From Xanthomonas hortorum (lineage in GTDB: Bacteria > Pseudomonadota > Gammaproteobacteria > Xanthomonadales > Xanthomonadaceae): a stretch of 64,000 nucleotides of DNA. This document shows, piece by piece, positions 53,905-63,457 of this stretch; position 1 is the stretch's first letter, and the number at the start of each line of letters is the position of its first letter. The stretch spans positions 2,987,001-3,051,000 of the forward strand of contig NZ_CP101417.1 of NCBI RefSeq assembly GCF_024339125.1, in the 5' to 3' direction. The translations under genes were made by a program, and so were the position numbers. Below the pieces are notes generated by a model that worked only from the letters and a program-made list of their open reading frames with translations, did no database searches and was not told the DNA's origin.

Positions 53905-55221
53905 ATGCAGAAAAGAAGTGGCATGAGAGGGGCGTTGAGCCAACTCTATGTGCAGGTCTTGATCGCCATCGTCATTGGTGGCCTGGTGGGCTATGTCTGG
54001 CCGCATCTGGGTGTGGTCATGCAGCCTGCTGCAGAGGGTTTCATCAAGCTGATCAAGATGCTGTTGGCCCCCATCATCTTTGGAACGGTCGTGGTCGGGA
54101 TCGCCAAGATGGGAAGCGTCAGAGAGGTCGGAAAAACCGGCATCAAGGCGCTGATTTACTTCGAGGTCGTCTCGACACTGGCGCTGGCGATCGGTCTTGT
54201 GGTGGGGAACATCATCCGGCCGGGCGATGGCATGAACATCGATGCCGCATCGATCGACAGCAGCGCGATTGGCCAGTATGTCGATCGTGCAAAAGACGAC
54301 GCGGGCATGGTGGATTTTGTGTTGAACATCATTCCCACCACGTTGGTGGATGCCTTTGCCAAGGGCAACATGCTGCAGGTCATTCTGGTGTCGGTGTTGT
54401 TTGCAGTGGGGCTGTTGCAGCTGGGCGAGCGTGGCAAGCCGCTGGTCGATCTCATCGATAACGGGCTGCAGGCGCTGTTCAAGATGATCAACATGGTGAT
54501 GCGGCTCGCGCCGCTGGGTGCCGGTGCAGGCATTGCTTTCACGATCGGCAAGTATGGCCTGGCCACCCTGTGGTCGCTTGGGCATTTGATGTTGGCCGTC
54601 TACGTGACCTCGGCACTGTTCGTTTTCGTGGTGTTGGGAGCGATCGCACGGTGGACCGGCTTTCCGCTGCTGCGCCTTCTCCGCTTCATCAAGGACGAAC
54701 TGCTTGTCACGTTCGGAACCTGTTCGACCGAAGCCGTTCTGCCGCGCATGATGATGAAGCTCGAACTGGCCGGCGTGCGCAAATCGACGGTTGGCCTGGT
54801 TCTGCCAACGGGATACACCTTCAATGCGGACGGCACCTGTATCTATCTGACCATGGCGGCCATTTTCGTCGCGCAAGCGACCAATACACCGCTACCGGTC
54901 TATCAACAAATCGTACTGCTTGGGGTGTTGCTACTGACCTCGAAAGGATCCGCTGGCGTTGCTGGCGCGGGTTTTGTCGCGTTGGCCGCAACGCTTTCCA
55001 CCATCGACACGCTGCCTGTTGCAGGGCTGGTGCTTTTGCTGGGCGTCGATCGCTTCATGAATGAGGCCAGGGCGGTGGTCAATCTGATCGGTAACAGTGT
55101 TGCCACCCTTGCGATCGCCAAGTGGGATGGCGCGCTGGATATCTCCAAGACCCAGGAAATCATTCGTCGTCAACAGGCGGGCGAGCCAATGCCTGTCGCG
55201 GCCTCTTCAACCGATTCATAA
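53905..55221 (+). CDS. dctA: C4-dicarboxylate:cation symporter (DctA type)
   Basis: The 438-residue inner-membrane carrier of the DAACS family has multiple helices. Signatures include FIKLIKMLLAPIIFGTVVVGIAKMG, the hairpin region TFGTCSTEAVLPRMM, the substrate/ion motif GYTFNADGTCIYLTMAA and SKGSAGVAGAGFV. It imports succinate, malate and related diacids with protons or Na+. It sits directly before a D-tartrate dehydratase-like gene (28 bp), so tartrate is the likely physiological substrate of this paralogue. Confidence 0.9.
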   Translation: MQKRSGMRGALSQLYVQVLIAIVIGGLVGYVWPHLGVVMQPAAEGFIKLIKMLLAPIIFGTVVVGIAKMGSVREVGKTGIKALIYFEVVSTLALAIGLVVGNIIRPGDGMNIDAASIDSSAIGQYVDRAKDDAGMVDFVLNIIPTTLVDAFAKGNMLQVILVSVLFAVGLLQLGERGKPLVDLIDNGLQALFKMINMVMRLAPLGAGAGIAFTIGKYGLATLWSLGHLMLAVYVTSALFVFVVLGAIARWTGFPLLRLLRFIKDELLVTFGTCSTEAVLPRMMMKLELAGVRKSTVGLVLPTGYTFNADGTCIYLTMAAIFVAQATNTPLPVYQQIVLLGVLLLTSKGSAGVAGAGFVALAATLSTIDTLPVAGLVLLLGVDRFMNEARAVVNLIGNSVATLAIAKWDGALDISKTQEIIRRQQAGEPMPVAASSTDS

Positions 55222-55249
55222 CTCACCACACCTCGCGGGAGACTACCCA

Positions 55250-56413
55250 ATGCGTATCATCGATGTCGTCGAAATCACCAAGCCGATCTCCTCGCCGATC
55301 CGTAACGCCTACATCGACTTTTCCAAGATGACCGCCAGTCTGGTGGCGGTGGTCACCGATCAGGTGCGCGACGGCCGTCGGGTCGTCGGCTACGGCTTCA
55401 ACTCCAATGGGCGCTATGGACAGGGCGGACTGATACGCGAGCGGTTTCGCGATCGCATTCTGGAAGCCGAGAGCGCTGCGTTGTGCAACGACGCCGGCGA
55501 CAATCTGGATCCCTCCAGGGTCTGGAAGGCGATGATGTCCAACGAAAAGCCGGGCGGTCATGGTGAGCGCTCTGTGGCGGTGGGCACGCTGGATATGGCG
55601 GTCTGGGATGCCACCGCCAAGATTGCCGGCATGCCGCTATTTCGTTATCTGGCGCAGATGAAAGGCCGGCAAGCTAATCCCCGCGTCTTTGTCTATGCAG
55701 CCGGTGGCTACTATTACCCGGGCAAGGACAACAGCGCCCTGCGCAAAGAGATGCGTGGCTATCTGGATCGCGGTTACAACGTGGTCAAGATGAAGATCGG
55801 TGGCGCCTCCATCGACGAGGACCGCGGCCGGATCGAGTCGGTGCTTGAGGAAATTGGTAGCCATGCCCGTCTGGCGGTCGATGCGAACGGCCGCTTCGAT
55901 CTGGAGACCGGCATCGCCTACGCCAAGATGCTGCGCGACTACCCGCTGTTCTGGTACGAAGAAGTCGGTGATCCGCTCGACTACGCGCTACAAGCCAGCC
56001 TGAGCGAATTTTATCCAGGGCCGATGGCGACGGGCGAAAACCTGTTCTCGCACCAGGATGCACGCAACTTGCTGCGCTACGGCGGCATGCGCCCTGATCG
56101 CGATTATCTGCAGTTCGACTGCGCGCTGTCTTACGGCCTGGTGGAGTATCTCCGCACGCTGGAGGTGCTCGAACAATTCGGCTGGTCGCCCGCGCGTTGC
56201 ATCCCGCACGGTGGTCATCAGATGTCGCTCAACATTGCCGCAGGGTTGGGCTTGGGCGGCAACGAGAGTTACCCGGATCTGTTTCAGCCGTATGGCGGGT
56301 TTCCGGATGGCGTAACAGTTCAAGACGGGCACATCGTGATGCCGGAATTGCCGGGCATCGGTTTCGAAGGCAAGTCCGACCTGATCAAGGTCATGCGCGA
56401 GCTCGCCGAGTAA
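55250..56413 (+). CDS. tarD: D(-)-tartrate dehydratase-like enolase-superfamily enzyme
   Basis: The 387-residue protein has a GGGAG ribosome site. It matches the tartrate dehydratase family strongly: ITKPISSPIRNAYIDFSKM, GYGFNSNGRYGQGGLIRERF and NEKPGGHGERSVAVGT. Enolase-superfamily catalytic residues are visible: K180 and K182 in VVKMKIGG, metal ligands D211, E237 and E263, and His in CIPHGGHQMS. It converts D-tartrate to oxaloacetate, which enters the TCA cycle. It forms a transport-plus-catabolism unit with dctA. Confidence 0.9.
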   Translation: MRIIDVVEITKPISSPIRNAYIDFSKMTASLVAVVTDQVRDGRRVVGYGFNSNGRYGQGGLIRERFRDRILEAESAALCNDAGDNLDPSRVWKAMMSNEKPGGHGERSVAVGTLDMAVWDATAKIAGMPLFRYLAQMKGRQANPRVFVYAAGGYYYPGKDNSALRKEMRGYLDRGYNVVKMKIGGASIDEDRGRIESVLEEIGSHARLAVDANGRFDLETGIAYAKMLRDYPLFWYEEVGDPLDYALQASLSEFYPGPMATGENLFSHQDARNLLRYGGMRPDRDYLQFDCALSYGLVEYLRTLEVLEQFGWSPARCIPHGGHQMSLNIAAGLGLGGNESYPDLFQPYGGFPDGVTVQDGHIVMPELPGIGFEGKSDLIKVMRELAE

Positions 56414-56456
56414 GGACTGAGCCAGCCTCGCCCCGTGACCAACGGGGCGAGTTGCG

Positions 56457-59024
56457 TCAGATGACTGCTGCGCGTGGTTTGGTCGCTTGGGCAGTCACGC
56501 GCAGGGTCGCTGGCGTCAGGCCCTGCGCAGTCGCTTGCAAGATGATGTCGCCGGGCTTTTTAATTGCCTGTAGCAACGCCATGCACAAGCCATTGAACGC
56601 TTTGCGCTGCGGTGCCTTGTCGTCCTCATGGCTACTGGGGTCGCCGTTGCCGACGCCGATCAGGTTGCCTGCGCCGCGTACCGCGAACTGCACGTGCGTG
56701 TCGGCGGTGGGAACGATGCGGCCCTGTGCATCCACAATCTCTACCTTCACCACGGCCACATCTTCGGCATCGGCGCGCAATGCGTTGCGATCGCAACTCA
56801 AGCGGATCGCAGCCGGTTTGCCGACTGTCTCGCGGCGTTCGGTGAGCACCAGCTTGCCGCCGCGATAGCCGCGCGCTTCGATCACGCCCGGCGCATAAGC
56901 CACGCGCCATTCCACATGCCCGTAGGCCGGCACCTGTTGCAGGCCCTGGCTGACGCCGTTGACCAGCAGTTCCACCGCGTCGAGATTGGTATGGCACCAC
57001 ACGGCGACGCGGCCCTTGTCGTCGGGCTGCAGCAGGCCGTCCCAGTTCCAGTGCGGGAACAGATGCAGCACCGGTTCGCTGGTCCATTGCGCGCGGTAGT
57101 ACCAGTAGTTGTCCTTGGGAAAGCCGCAGCTGTCGAGCACGCCGAACTGCGAGGCGACATTCGGCCAACGGTTATACGGTGTGGGTTCGCCGCGGTAATC
57201 GAAGCCGGTCCAGATAAAGCCGCCGGCGATGTACGGACGTTGTGCGACATAGCTCCACCAGGCTTCGGCAGTGCTCGCCCACCACGGGTGGTCCAGGTCG
57301 TAGGCGCGGGTATAGCCGCGTGCATCGTCGCGCTGATAGTTGCCGCGCACCGACACGGTGCTGCCGGTTTCGCTGCCGTAGATGGGGATGTTGGGGTATT
57401 GCGCGTGGAAGCCGTCCATCTGGCTGGTGCGGTAGTTGAAACCGACTACATCGACCACTTGACCGACGCCATCGCCAAAGCCCTTGTCCATGGCAAAAGT
57501 GGTGGGGCGGGTGGGGTCGAGTTGACGCACGCGTTGCTGCATGCGGCTCACGATACGTGCGCCGCGCTCGGTGACCTGTTGCGGCTCTTCGTTGCCGAGC
57601 GACCACAGGATCACGCTGGGATGATTACGCCCGCGCCGCACCATTGTCTCCAGTTCGCCCATGGCTTCCGGGTCGGTGGACATGCGCCGGGTCTCTTCGA
57701 TCACGAACATGCCCAGGCGATCGCATAGCGCGAGCAGTTCAGGCGTGGCTGGATTGTGCGAGCTGCGATAGGCGTTGCAGCCCATCGACTTGAGTTGGCG
57801 CAGGCGCCACTCGTGCAGGCTGTCCGGGATGGCGGTGCCGACGCCGGCGTGATCCTGGTGGTTGTTGGTGCCGTGCAGCTTGAGCGGCGTGCCGTTCAAC
57901 AGGAAACCGCGCTGCGCATCGAAGACAGCCGTGCGCACACCGAACGGCGTGACCACCGCATCGACCGCGTTGCCGTCGCTGTGCACGCTGGTGGTGAGGC
58001 TGTAGAGCTGCGGGGTATCGATCGACCATAGCGCGGTCTGGCCCAGCGGAAGTGTCTGTTCGACAACCTGCACCTGGCCCACTGCAATGGTGACCGCTGC
58101 ACTGACCGCCTGTGCGACGACGCGCCCATCCGGTGCTGTCACGCGCGCTTGCACGTTGCACTGGCGCGGGGCGGTGCCGTCGTTGCGGACTTCGGTGGAC
58201 ACCTGCGCGGTTGCGTTGTCGCCTTGTACAGTGCTGCGCACGAACACGCCGTCTTGCGGCAGATGCAGCAGGTCGGTCTTTTGCAGCCACAGATGCCGAT
58301 AGATGCCGGCACCTTCGTAGAACCAGCCTTCGCCCAGCGTGGCATCTACGCGCACGGCGATGAGGTTGGGCTTGCCGTAGTCGATCACTTCGCTGAGGTC
58401 GACCTCGAAGCCGCAATAGCCGCTGGCATTGCGCCCGACGATGTGGCCGTTGCAGAACACGATGCAATCGCGGAACACGCCGTCGAACACCAGGCTGATG
58501 CGCTTGCCCAAATCGCTTGCGGGAATCTGCAGCGTGCGGCGATACCAACCCACGCTGTGTTCCGGAAAGCTCGTGCCCAGCGGTTTGTAGCCGTGCGCGG
58601 CGGCCGGGTCTTCTTCGGTGATGGTGGCCGAGATGGGTTCCTGCCGGAAGGGCAGGGTAACGGCCCAATCGTGCGGCAGATCCAGCAGTTCCCAGGCACT
58701 GTCGTCGAAGGCCAGTTGCGAGGCGGTCGCGGTGTCCTTGCCAGCCTTGGCGAAGGTGCGCTGGAAGGTGCCGAACTCGAAGTCACGCGATGGGTCGCTG
58801 GCGTGGCCGAGATGGAAGCGCCAGCCAAAGTCGAATAGCAGCCGTTCGCGCGGTGCCAGCGTTGCATCGCCGAGCGCGGCAAGCGGCGTTGCGTTCTTGC
58901 CTACGGCTGGCGCTGCACCGGCGATGGCGGGCACTAATGCGCCGGCTGCGCCGACGGGGAGAGCGGCGCTCACGCCGCTTGCCAACATGCCGCGCAGCAG
59001 CTCGCGGCGATTGATGCCGGTCAT
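56457..59024 (-). CDS. GH2 beta-galactosidase, Tat-exported
   Basis: The 855-residue enzyme begins MTGINRRELLRGMLASGV, a Tat signal. The GH2 sugar-binding domain (residues ~60-250), Ig-like domain, TIM barrel and C-terminal beta domains follow in order. The acid/base E479 is in VILWSLGNEEPQQ and the nucleophile E552 in IYGSETGS. Its start ATG overlaps the GH53 stop (ATGA), so it is the last gene of the galactan operon. It would remove galactose from oligosaccharides released by the GH53 enzyme. Confidence 0.93.
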   Translation of the reverse strand: MTGINRRELLRGMLASGVSAALPVGAAGALVPAIAGAAPAVGKNATPLAALGDATLAPRERLLFDFGWRFHLGHASDPSRDFEFGTFQRTFAKAGKDTATASQLAFDDSAWELLDLPHDWAVTLPFRQEPISATITEEDPAAAHGYKPLGTSFPEHSVGWYRRTLQIPASDLGKRISLVFDGVFRDCIVFCNGHIVGRNASGYCGFEVDLSEVIDYGKPNLIAVRVDATLGEGWFYEGAGIYRHLWLQKTDLLHLPQDGVFVRSTVQGDNATAQVSTEVRNDGTAPRQCNVQARVTAPDGRVVAQAVSAAVTIAVGQVQVVEQTLPLGQTALWSIDTPQLYSLTTSVHSDGNAVDAVVTPFGVRTAVFDAQRGFLLNGTPLKLHGTNNHQDHAGVGTAIPDSLHEWRLRQLKSMGCNAYRSSHNPATPELLALCDRLGMFVIEETRRMSTDPEAMGELETMVRRGRNHPSVILWSLGNEEPQQVTERGARIVSRMQQRVRQLDPTRPTTFAMDKGFGDGVGQVVDVVGFNYRTSQMDGFHAQYPNIPIYGSETGSTVSVRGNYQRDDARGYTRAYDLDHPWWASTAEAWWSYVAQRPYIAGGFIWTGFDYRGEPTPYNRWPNVASQFGVLDSCGFPKDNYWYYRAQWTSEPVLHLFPHWNWDGLLQPDDKGRVAVWCHTNLDAVELLVNGVSQGLQQVPAYGHVEWRVAYAPGVIEARGYRGGKLVLTERRETVGKPAAIRLSCDRNALRADAEDVAVVKVEIVDAQGRIVPTADTHVQFAVRGAGNLIGVGNGDPSSHEDDKAPQRKAFNGLCMALLQAIKKPGDIILQATAQGLTPATLRVTAQATKPRAAVI

Positions 59025-60232
59025 GGCTGCGTCCTCTTGCTGGCGTCGGCAGCTTGGTCTTGTTTGGTCGAAGCAGGGTTGCCTGTTGCTGGCTTGCGCG
59101 ATGCAGGCACGCCCGTATACGGGTGGCGCATGAAATCGATCGCCGGCAACACCTCGTTGTCATGCTTGAAATCGAAGAAACTGGCGTTTTCCCACGACGA
59201 GCCGGTGCCCCAGCGCGTCTTGCAGCTGCTGCTGGTCCATGCCGGTTCCCAATACACCACGCCGGCGCCGCCGGTGTCGATCACCAGCTGGGTGAGATCG
59301 ATCATGTACTTGGACTGGCCTTGCGGTGTGGCCGGGTAGCCGGGAATCAGCGAGTCTTCGCCGAGCAGATTGTGCGAGGTGTCGCCGGACTCCAGCGTCC
59401 ACGGATACGCGGTTTCCACCACCACCACATCGGCGTCGTAGCGGCCGCGCAGGCGCTTGATGGTCTTGCCCAGCTCGGCCATCGATTGGGTCGACCATTT
59501 GCGGTAGTAGCTGATGCCGATCAGGTCGTAGTCGGTAACGCCGGCCTTGGTGGCGGCGGCAAACCACGGTTCCACATTCTCCGGCTGGGCGATATGCAGC
59601 ATCACCCGTGGCTTGATGCTGGAGCGTGCGCTGATATCGCGCACGGCCTTGATGCCGGCATTGAACAGTTTGGCGTTGCGTTGCCAGTCGATGGGGCGCT
59701 TCTTGTCCCAGGGAATGCTGTCCATCAGATCGGAATTGCTTTCGTTGCCCACCTGCACCAGTTCCGGCATCAGGCCGGCACGGTCGAGCGCGCTCAGCGT
59801 GTCGTAGGTGAAGCCATACAACGTGCGCGCCAGCTCATCGGTGTCGGTGATGCTGGCCCAGGCCTTGGGAATCAGCTGTTTTTCGCCATCGGCCCAATCG
59901 TCGGAATAGTGCAGGTCCAGCAAGACCTGCATGCCTTGCGCGCGTGCACGTGCGATGGTCTTCTTGACATCGGACAGGTCGCTGTAGCGGGTCCAGCGTG
60001 CGTCGTTCCACAACCGCACACGCACCAGATTGGCACCGTGCGCGTGGAAGAGTTCGAACGGGTCTTTGACCACGCCGTTCTCGCGGTATTGCACACCGCA
60101 CTCTTCCATCTCGTTGACGTAGGACAGGTCCGCACCGAGATACAACGTGGCGGGGGCCGGGGCGGCGTGTGCGAAGGTGGAGATGGCCAGCGCCAGTAGC
60201 GCGGGCGTCCAGAGACGGCGTGTAGAGCGCAT
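59021..60232 (-). CDS. GH53 endo-beta-1,4-galactanase
   Basis: The start at 60232 (MRSTRRLWTPALLALAISTFAHA) has GAGGAATTGC upstream and gives 403 residues with a signal peptide. The acid/base E164 is in ELVQVGNESNSD and the nucleophile E273 in VVVVETAYPWT; LGADLSYVNEMEECG is the GH53 N-terminal signature. It cuts beta-1,4-galactan, the side chain of pectic rhamnogalacturonan I. A Lys/Ala-rich tail ends the protein. It lies between the receptor and beta-galactosidase genes. Confidence 0.95.
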   Translation of the reverse strand: MRSTRRLWTPALLALAISTFAHAAPAPATLYLGADLSYVNEMEECGVQYRENGVVKDPFELFHAHGANLVRVRLWNDARWTRYSDLSDVKKTIARARAQGMQVLLDLHYSDDWADGEKQLIPKAWASITDTDELARTLYGFTYDTLSALDRAGLMPELVQVGNESNSDLMDSIPWDKKRPIDWQRNAKLFNAGIKAVRDISARSSIKPRVMLHIAQPENVEPWFAAATKAGVTDYDLIGISYYRKWSTQSMAELGKTIKRLRGRYDADVVVVETAYPWTLESGDTSHNLLGEDSLIPGYPATPQGQSKYMIDLTQLVIDTGGAGVVYWEPAWTSSSCKTRWGTGSSWENASFFDFKHDNEVLPAIDFMRHPYTGVPASRKPATGNPASTKQDQAADASKRTQP

Positions 60233-60292
60233 GCAATTCCTCGACAGAAAACGTGGAGCGGGTGACAGCATGCCGCACGCAGCGGTGCTGTC

Positions 60293-60354
60293 GTGCGGTT
60301 GGTGCGTGGAATCGGAACGTCGATGACAGATCCGATTCCACGCACCAACCGCAC
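60293..60354 (-). other. Perfect 24-bp intercistronic hairpin
   Basis: Bases 60293-60316 are the exact reverse complement of 60331-60354, with a 14-nt loop. The stem starts GTGCGGTTGGTGCG and is free of mismatches. No T-run follows. It lies between the TonB receptor stop and the GH53 start, where such structures commonly stabilise the upstream message or partly terminate transcription. Confidence 0.85.
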
Positions 60355-60391
60355 CGGTGTCGCAGTCGCGCAGCAGGGGTGTCAGCTGCGC

Positions 60392-63082
60392 TTAGAACTT
60401 GTAGCTGGCTTCCAGCGCATAGCGACGGCCGAACACCTGGTAGCCACCGTCGTCCTGATTGGCCAGGCGGTTGGGCTTGTTGTCGGTGTAGGCGCGCAGC
60501 GGTTCGTTGGTGAGATTGCCGGCCTGGAAGCGGAAGCTGAGCTGTTTGCTGTACTGCCAGTTCAGGCTCAGATCCACCGTGCCTTCGCTTTGCAGACGTG
60601 CAAGACGCGCCGCATTCCAGCCGTACACCACGGTGTAGGGGCTGTGGTACTTGTAACCCACACGCGCTTCGAAACTGCCGTTGCTGTACCACAGATCGAA
60701 GGTGCCGGTCTTGCGCGCCAGGCCGCTCAGCGGCAACGGGTTGTCGACCGGCGAGAATTCCTTGAGGTCGGAATCGACCAGCGAGAAGTTGGAATAGACG
60801 CCGAAGTTTTCCATGTGCGGGATGAAGTAGAACGGCGTCTGGAAGGTGAGCTCCACACCGTTGATATGCCCGCCGCCGCCATTGAACGGTGCGCTGACCA
60901 GGTAATCCAGGCCATTGATCACTTCACGGTCGGTGCGGTAGCCGATGCTGGAATCCACTTCCTTGCGGTAGACCGCAATCGCCGCCAGCGCTTCCTTGTG
61001 GAAGTACCACTCATACGACACATCGACCTGGGTGGCCTTGAACGGATCCAGCTGCGGGTTGCCGCCGCTGCCGGTGAGCTGGCCGACGGTGACATTGGGG
61101 TCGTCCAGGCGACGTCCGGTGCGCAGCTCGTCCAGCGGCGGACGCGCGATGACCTTGGCCACCGCAAAGCGCAGGATGCGTTGATCGTCGATCAGGAAGT
61201 TGACGGTGGCGCTGGGCAGGACGTCGGTGTATTCCTTGCTGTCGGTGCTGGCCTGCACGGTGTTGCCGACCGAATCGAAGCCGTCGCTGGTGGTCTTGGT
61301 GTTGACCAGGCGCACGCCGATATTGCCGGTGACATCGGTGCCGAACACCTGCGAGCTGAACACCGCTTTGGCGAAGGCTTCGCGCACGTCTTCCTTGACG
61401 TTCCAGTGGTCGAGCAGTTGTTCGTCGAGCGTGCTCGGATCGAAGCCGCCGAAGCCGATCTCGGCGATGGCGTCCATGTTGCCGCCGGTCAGCGTGGGCA
61501 CGTTCAAGTCCGGCATGGTGACCGGATAGATCAGGCCCTGATACGCCGAAATCGGTTGGTCGTAGCCGGATTGATTGCTGATGAAGCGGCGGTTCTGCTT
61601 TTCGCGACGCGCGGCGCGTGCGCCGAATTCCAGCGAGGTGAACGGGCCGGCATCGACCGCGCGGCTGGCGTTGAGCGCGAGTGCGGCAATCTTGTCGCGC
61701 AGCGCCTGCGGCTCGGTCTGGCCGGCGATGCCGTATTCGGGCGTGTCCGAGCTGGTGCTGATGGTGGGGGTGACGCTGCGGCGGAAATCGAACGAGACGG
61801 TGTCCGGGTTGCTGCCGAAGCGCACCGCCTGCCAGGTGTTGTCGCGCTTGGCCTGCGAGAACGACAGGTCGCTGCCCAGCGTCCACACATCGCCGTTCCA
61901 CTTGGCGTTCAAACCACCGGCGGTGAGCGTCTTGACCTCGTTGTAGTGGCTGACCACATGGTCGACCTGCAGGTTCGAATTGGCCAGCGTACCGGCGACC
62001 ACATCGCCATCGACGATGGTGTAGGACGAGCCAGGCGTGGTGTACGGATTGGCACCGGTGGAGAACGTGCTGTAGGCCAGGCCGTTGAACCAGTTCTGCA
62101 ACTGGTCTTCGTCGATTTCGATCCGCGAATACAGGCCGTCGAACTTCAACTCGAAGTTGCCCGAGCGCCATTGCACCGTGCCCATTGCACCGGTGCGGGT
62201 CTGGTCGGTCAGCTTGAGCTGGTCGGCCGCGCCGAATGGCGTGGGGTCCACGGTGCCGTCGCCATCCACATCGCGCGAGGTGGTGGCATCGGTGTAGCCC
62301 CAGCTACCGATCGAGGAGTTGGAGTTCTTCTGCTTCTGATAGGTGGCGCCGAGCGCAACTGCCAGGTTGTCGTTGATCTTGTGCACCCAGCTGGCGCCGA
62401 AGCGGTTGCCCCACGGGGTGTAGCCGTCCACGTCCTTGGCGTGGTCGTAGAACACCGGGCCGGCGGTGCCGACAAAGCCCGGGCCGGTGTAGTCCAGTGG
62501 GCTGATGGTGGAGATGTCCACCGTTGCGGCCAGGCCACCGGCCACCAGATCCGCCGACTGGGTCTTGTAGACCTTGACGGTGGAGACGATCTCGGTGGGA
62601 AACACTTCCCAGCGCACCGCGCGATTGGGCTCGGAGGAGGCGATTTCGCGCCCGTTGACGGTGCCCATGGTCATGCGCGGGCCCAGGCCGCGCACGGTGG
62701 CCAGGCTCTCGTTGCCGCGGTCACGGGTGCCATTGACGCCGGGCAGGCGCACCAGCGCTTCAGCCACGGTGACATTGGGCATCTGGCCCATGTTGTCGGC
62801 CGAGATCACTTCCATGACGTGATCGGACATCTGCTTGGCTTGCACTGCCTGATTCAGGCTGGCGCGCTGGCCGATCACGGTGATGTTGTCGAGTGTGACC
62901 GGTGGCGGCGCGGCGGTGGTGCTGTCGCTGGCCTGCGCTGCGGAAGGCGCAGCCGCGCTGTCCTGTGCGTGCGCACTGAACGCGCTGGCCAGAACGAAGG
63001 CGATGGTGGTGCAGAGGACGTCGCGCGCAGGGGTGCGGCGCAGGCGCCGGCTGGCCGAGTGGCCGGTGTGGTGAACGGGCAT
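60392..63082 (-). CDS. TonB-dependent receptor for galacto-oligosaccharides
   Basis: The 896-residue protein starts behind GGGAGGG and has a signal peptide ending SAFSAHAQ. The TonB box region is DNITVIGQRASL. The plug domain has NVTVAEALVRLPGVNGTRDRGNE and VRGLGPRMTMGTVNGRE, characteristic of the carbohydrate-type receptors of Xanthomonas and Caulobacter. The barrel ends YALEASYKF with the expected terminal Phe. It is the first gene of an operon with endo-galactanase and beta-galactosidase, so the imported substrate is most likely galactan fragments. A CRP/Clp-like site lies about 250 bp upstream. Confidence 0.93.
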   Translation of the reverse strand: MPVHHTGHSASRRLRRTPARDVLCTTIAFVLASAFSAHAQDSAAAPSAAQASDSTTAAPPPVTLDNITVIGQRASLNQAVQAKQMSDHVMEVISADNMGQMPNVTVAEALVRLPGVNGTRDRGNESLATVRGLGPRMTMGTVNGREIASSEPNRAVRWEVFPTEIVSTVKVYKTQSADLVAGGLAATVDISTISPLDYTGPGFVGTAGPVFYDHAKDVDGYTPWGNRFGASWVHKINDNLAVALGATYQKQKNSNSSIGSWGYTDATTSRDVDGDGTVDPTPFGAADQLKLTDQTRTGAMGTVQWRSGNFELKFDGLYSRIEIDEDQLQNWFNGLAYSTFSTGANPYTTPGSSYTIVDGDVVAGTLANSNLQVDHVVSHYNEVKTLTAGGLNAKWNGDVWTLGSDLSFSQAKRDNTWQAVRFGSNPDTVSFDFRRSVTPTISTSSDTPEYGIAGQTEPQALRDKIAALALNASRAVDAGPFTSLEFGARAARREKQNRRFISNQSGYDQPISAYQGLIYPVTMPDLNVPTLTGGNMDAIAEIGFGGFDPSTLDEQLLDHWNVKEDVREAFAKAVFSSQVFGTDVTGNIGVRLVNTKTTSDGFDSVGNTVQASTDSKEYTDVLPSATVNFLIDDQRILRFAVAKVIARPPLDELRTGRRLDDPNVTVGQLTGSGGNPQLDPFKATQVDVSYEWYFHKEALAAIAVYRKEVDSSIGYRTDREVINGLDYLVSAPFNGGGGHINGVELTFQTPFYFIPHMENFGVYSNFSLVDSDLKEFSPVDNPLPLSGLARKTGTFDLWYSNGSFEARVGYKYHSPYTVVYGWNAARLARLQSEGTVDLSLNWQYSKQLSFRFQAGNLTNEPLRAYTDNKPNRLANQDDGGYQVFGRRYALEASYKF

Positions 63083-63332
63083 CGTTTGATCCCTCCCAGG
63101 ACAAAGTTACCGAATGGAGATGGTGGCCGTTGCTGCGGCCGTCTGGCGCAGTGGCGCTTCTGGCGCATCCGCGCGGGCATGACTGAGGTAGTGCGGTATT
63201 GCGGTGTGAAGCACGGTTCGTTTGCGTGACGCTGCAACGCTCATCGAGCGATCGCGTTGGCGTTCCTCTGTCCTGCATGTGTCCGCTTCAGGGTAGAAGC
63301 GCAAGCCATTCCATTCCAATGAAGCATTTTGC

Positions 63333-63346
63333 GTGAGCTATCTCAC
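63333..63346. promoter_or_regulatory. CRP/Clp-like binding site upstream of the galactan operon
   Basis: GTGA-GCTATC-TCAC matches the GTGA-N6-TCAC core of CRP-family sites, with further dyad bases (C before, G after). It lies in the intergenic region upstream of the receptor. Xanthomonas Clp is known to bind CRP-type sites and to control extracellular enzymes; its action here is inferred. CATTCCAA/TTGGAATG arms flank it. Confidence 0.55.
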
Positions 63347-63457
63347 GTTGGAATGCTGCAGTGCAGCGATAGCGAATGGCCCGTCACAGTTGCGGCTTAA
63401 GTGGCGACATGGTCACCAAAGGTTGCATTGGAGCGCATGCGCAGCCTTGTTTGCTGC

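Noticed and set aside
60293-63229. Plus-strand open frame of about 978 codons opposite the TonB receptor
   Set aside because: It is an antisense shadow; the minus strand has signal peptide, plug and barrel.
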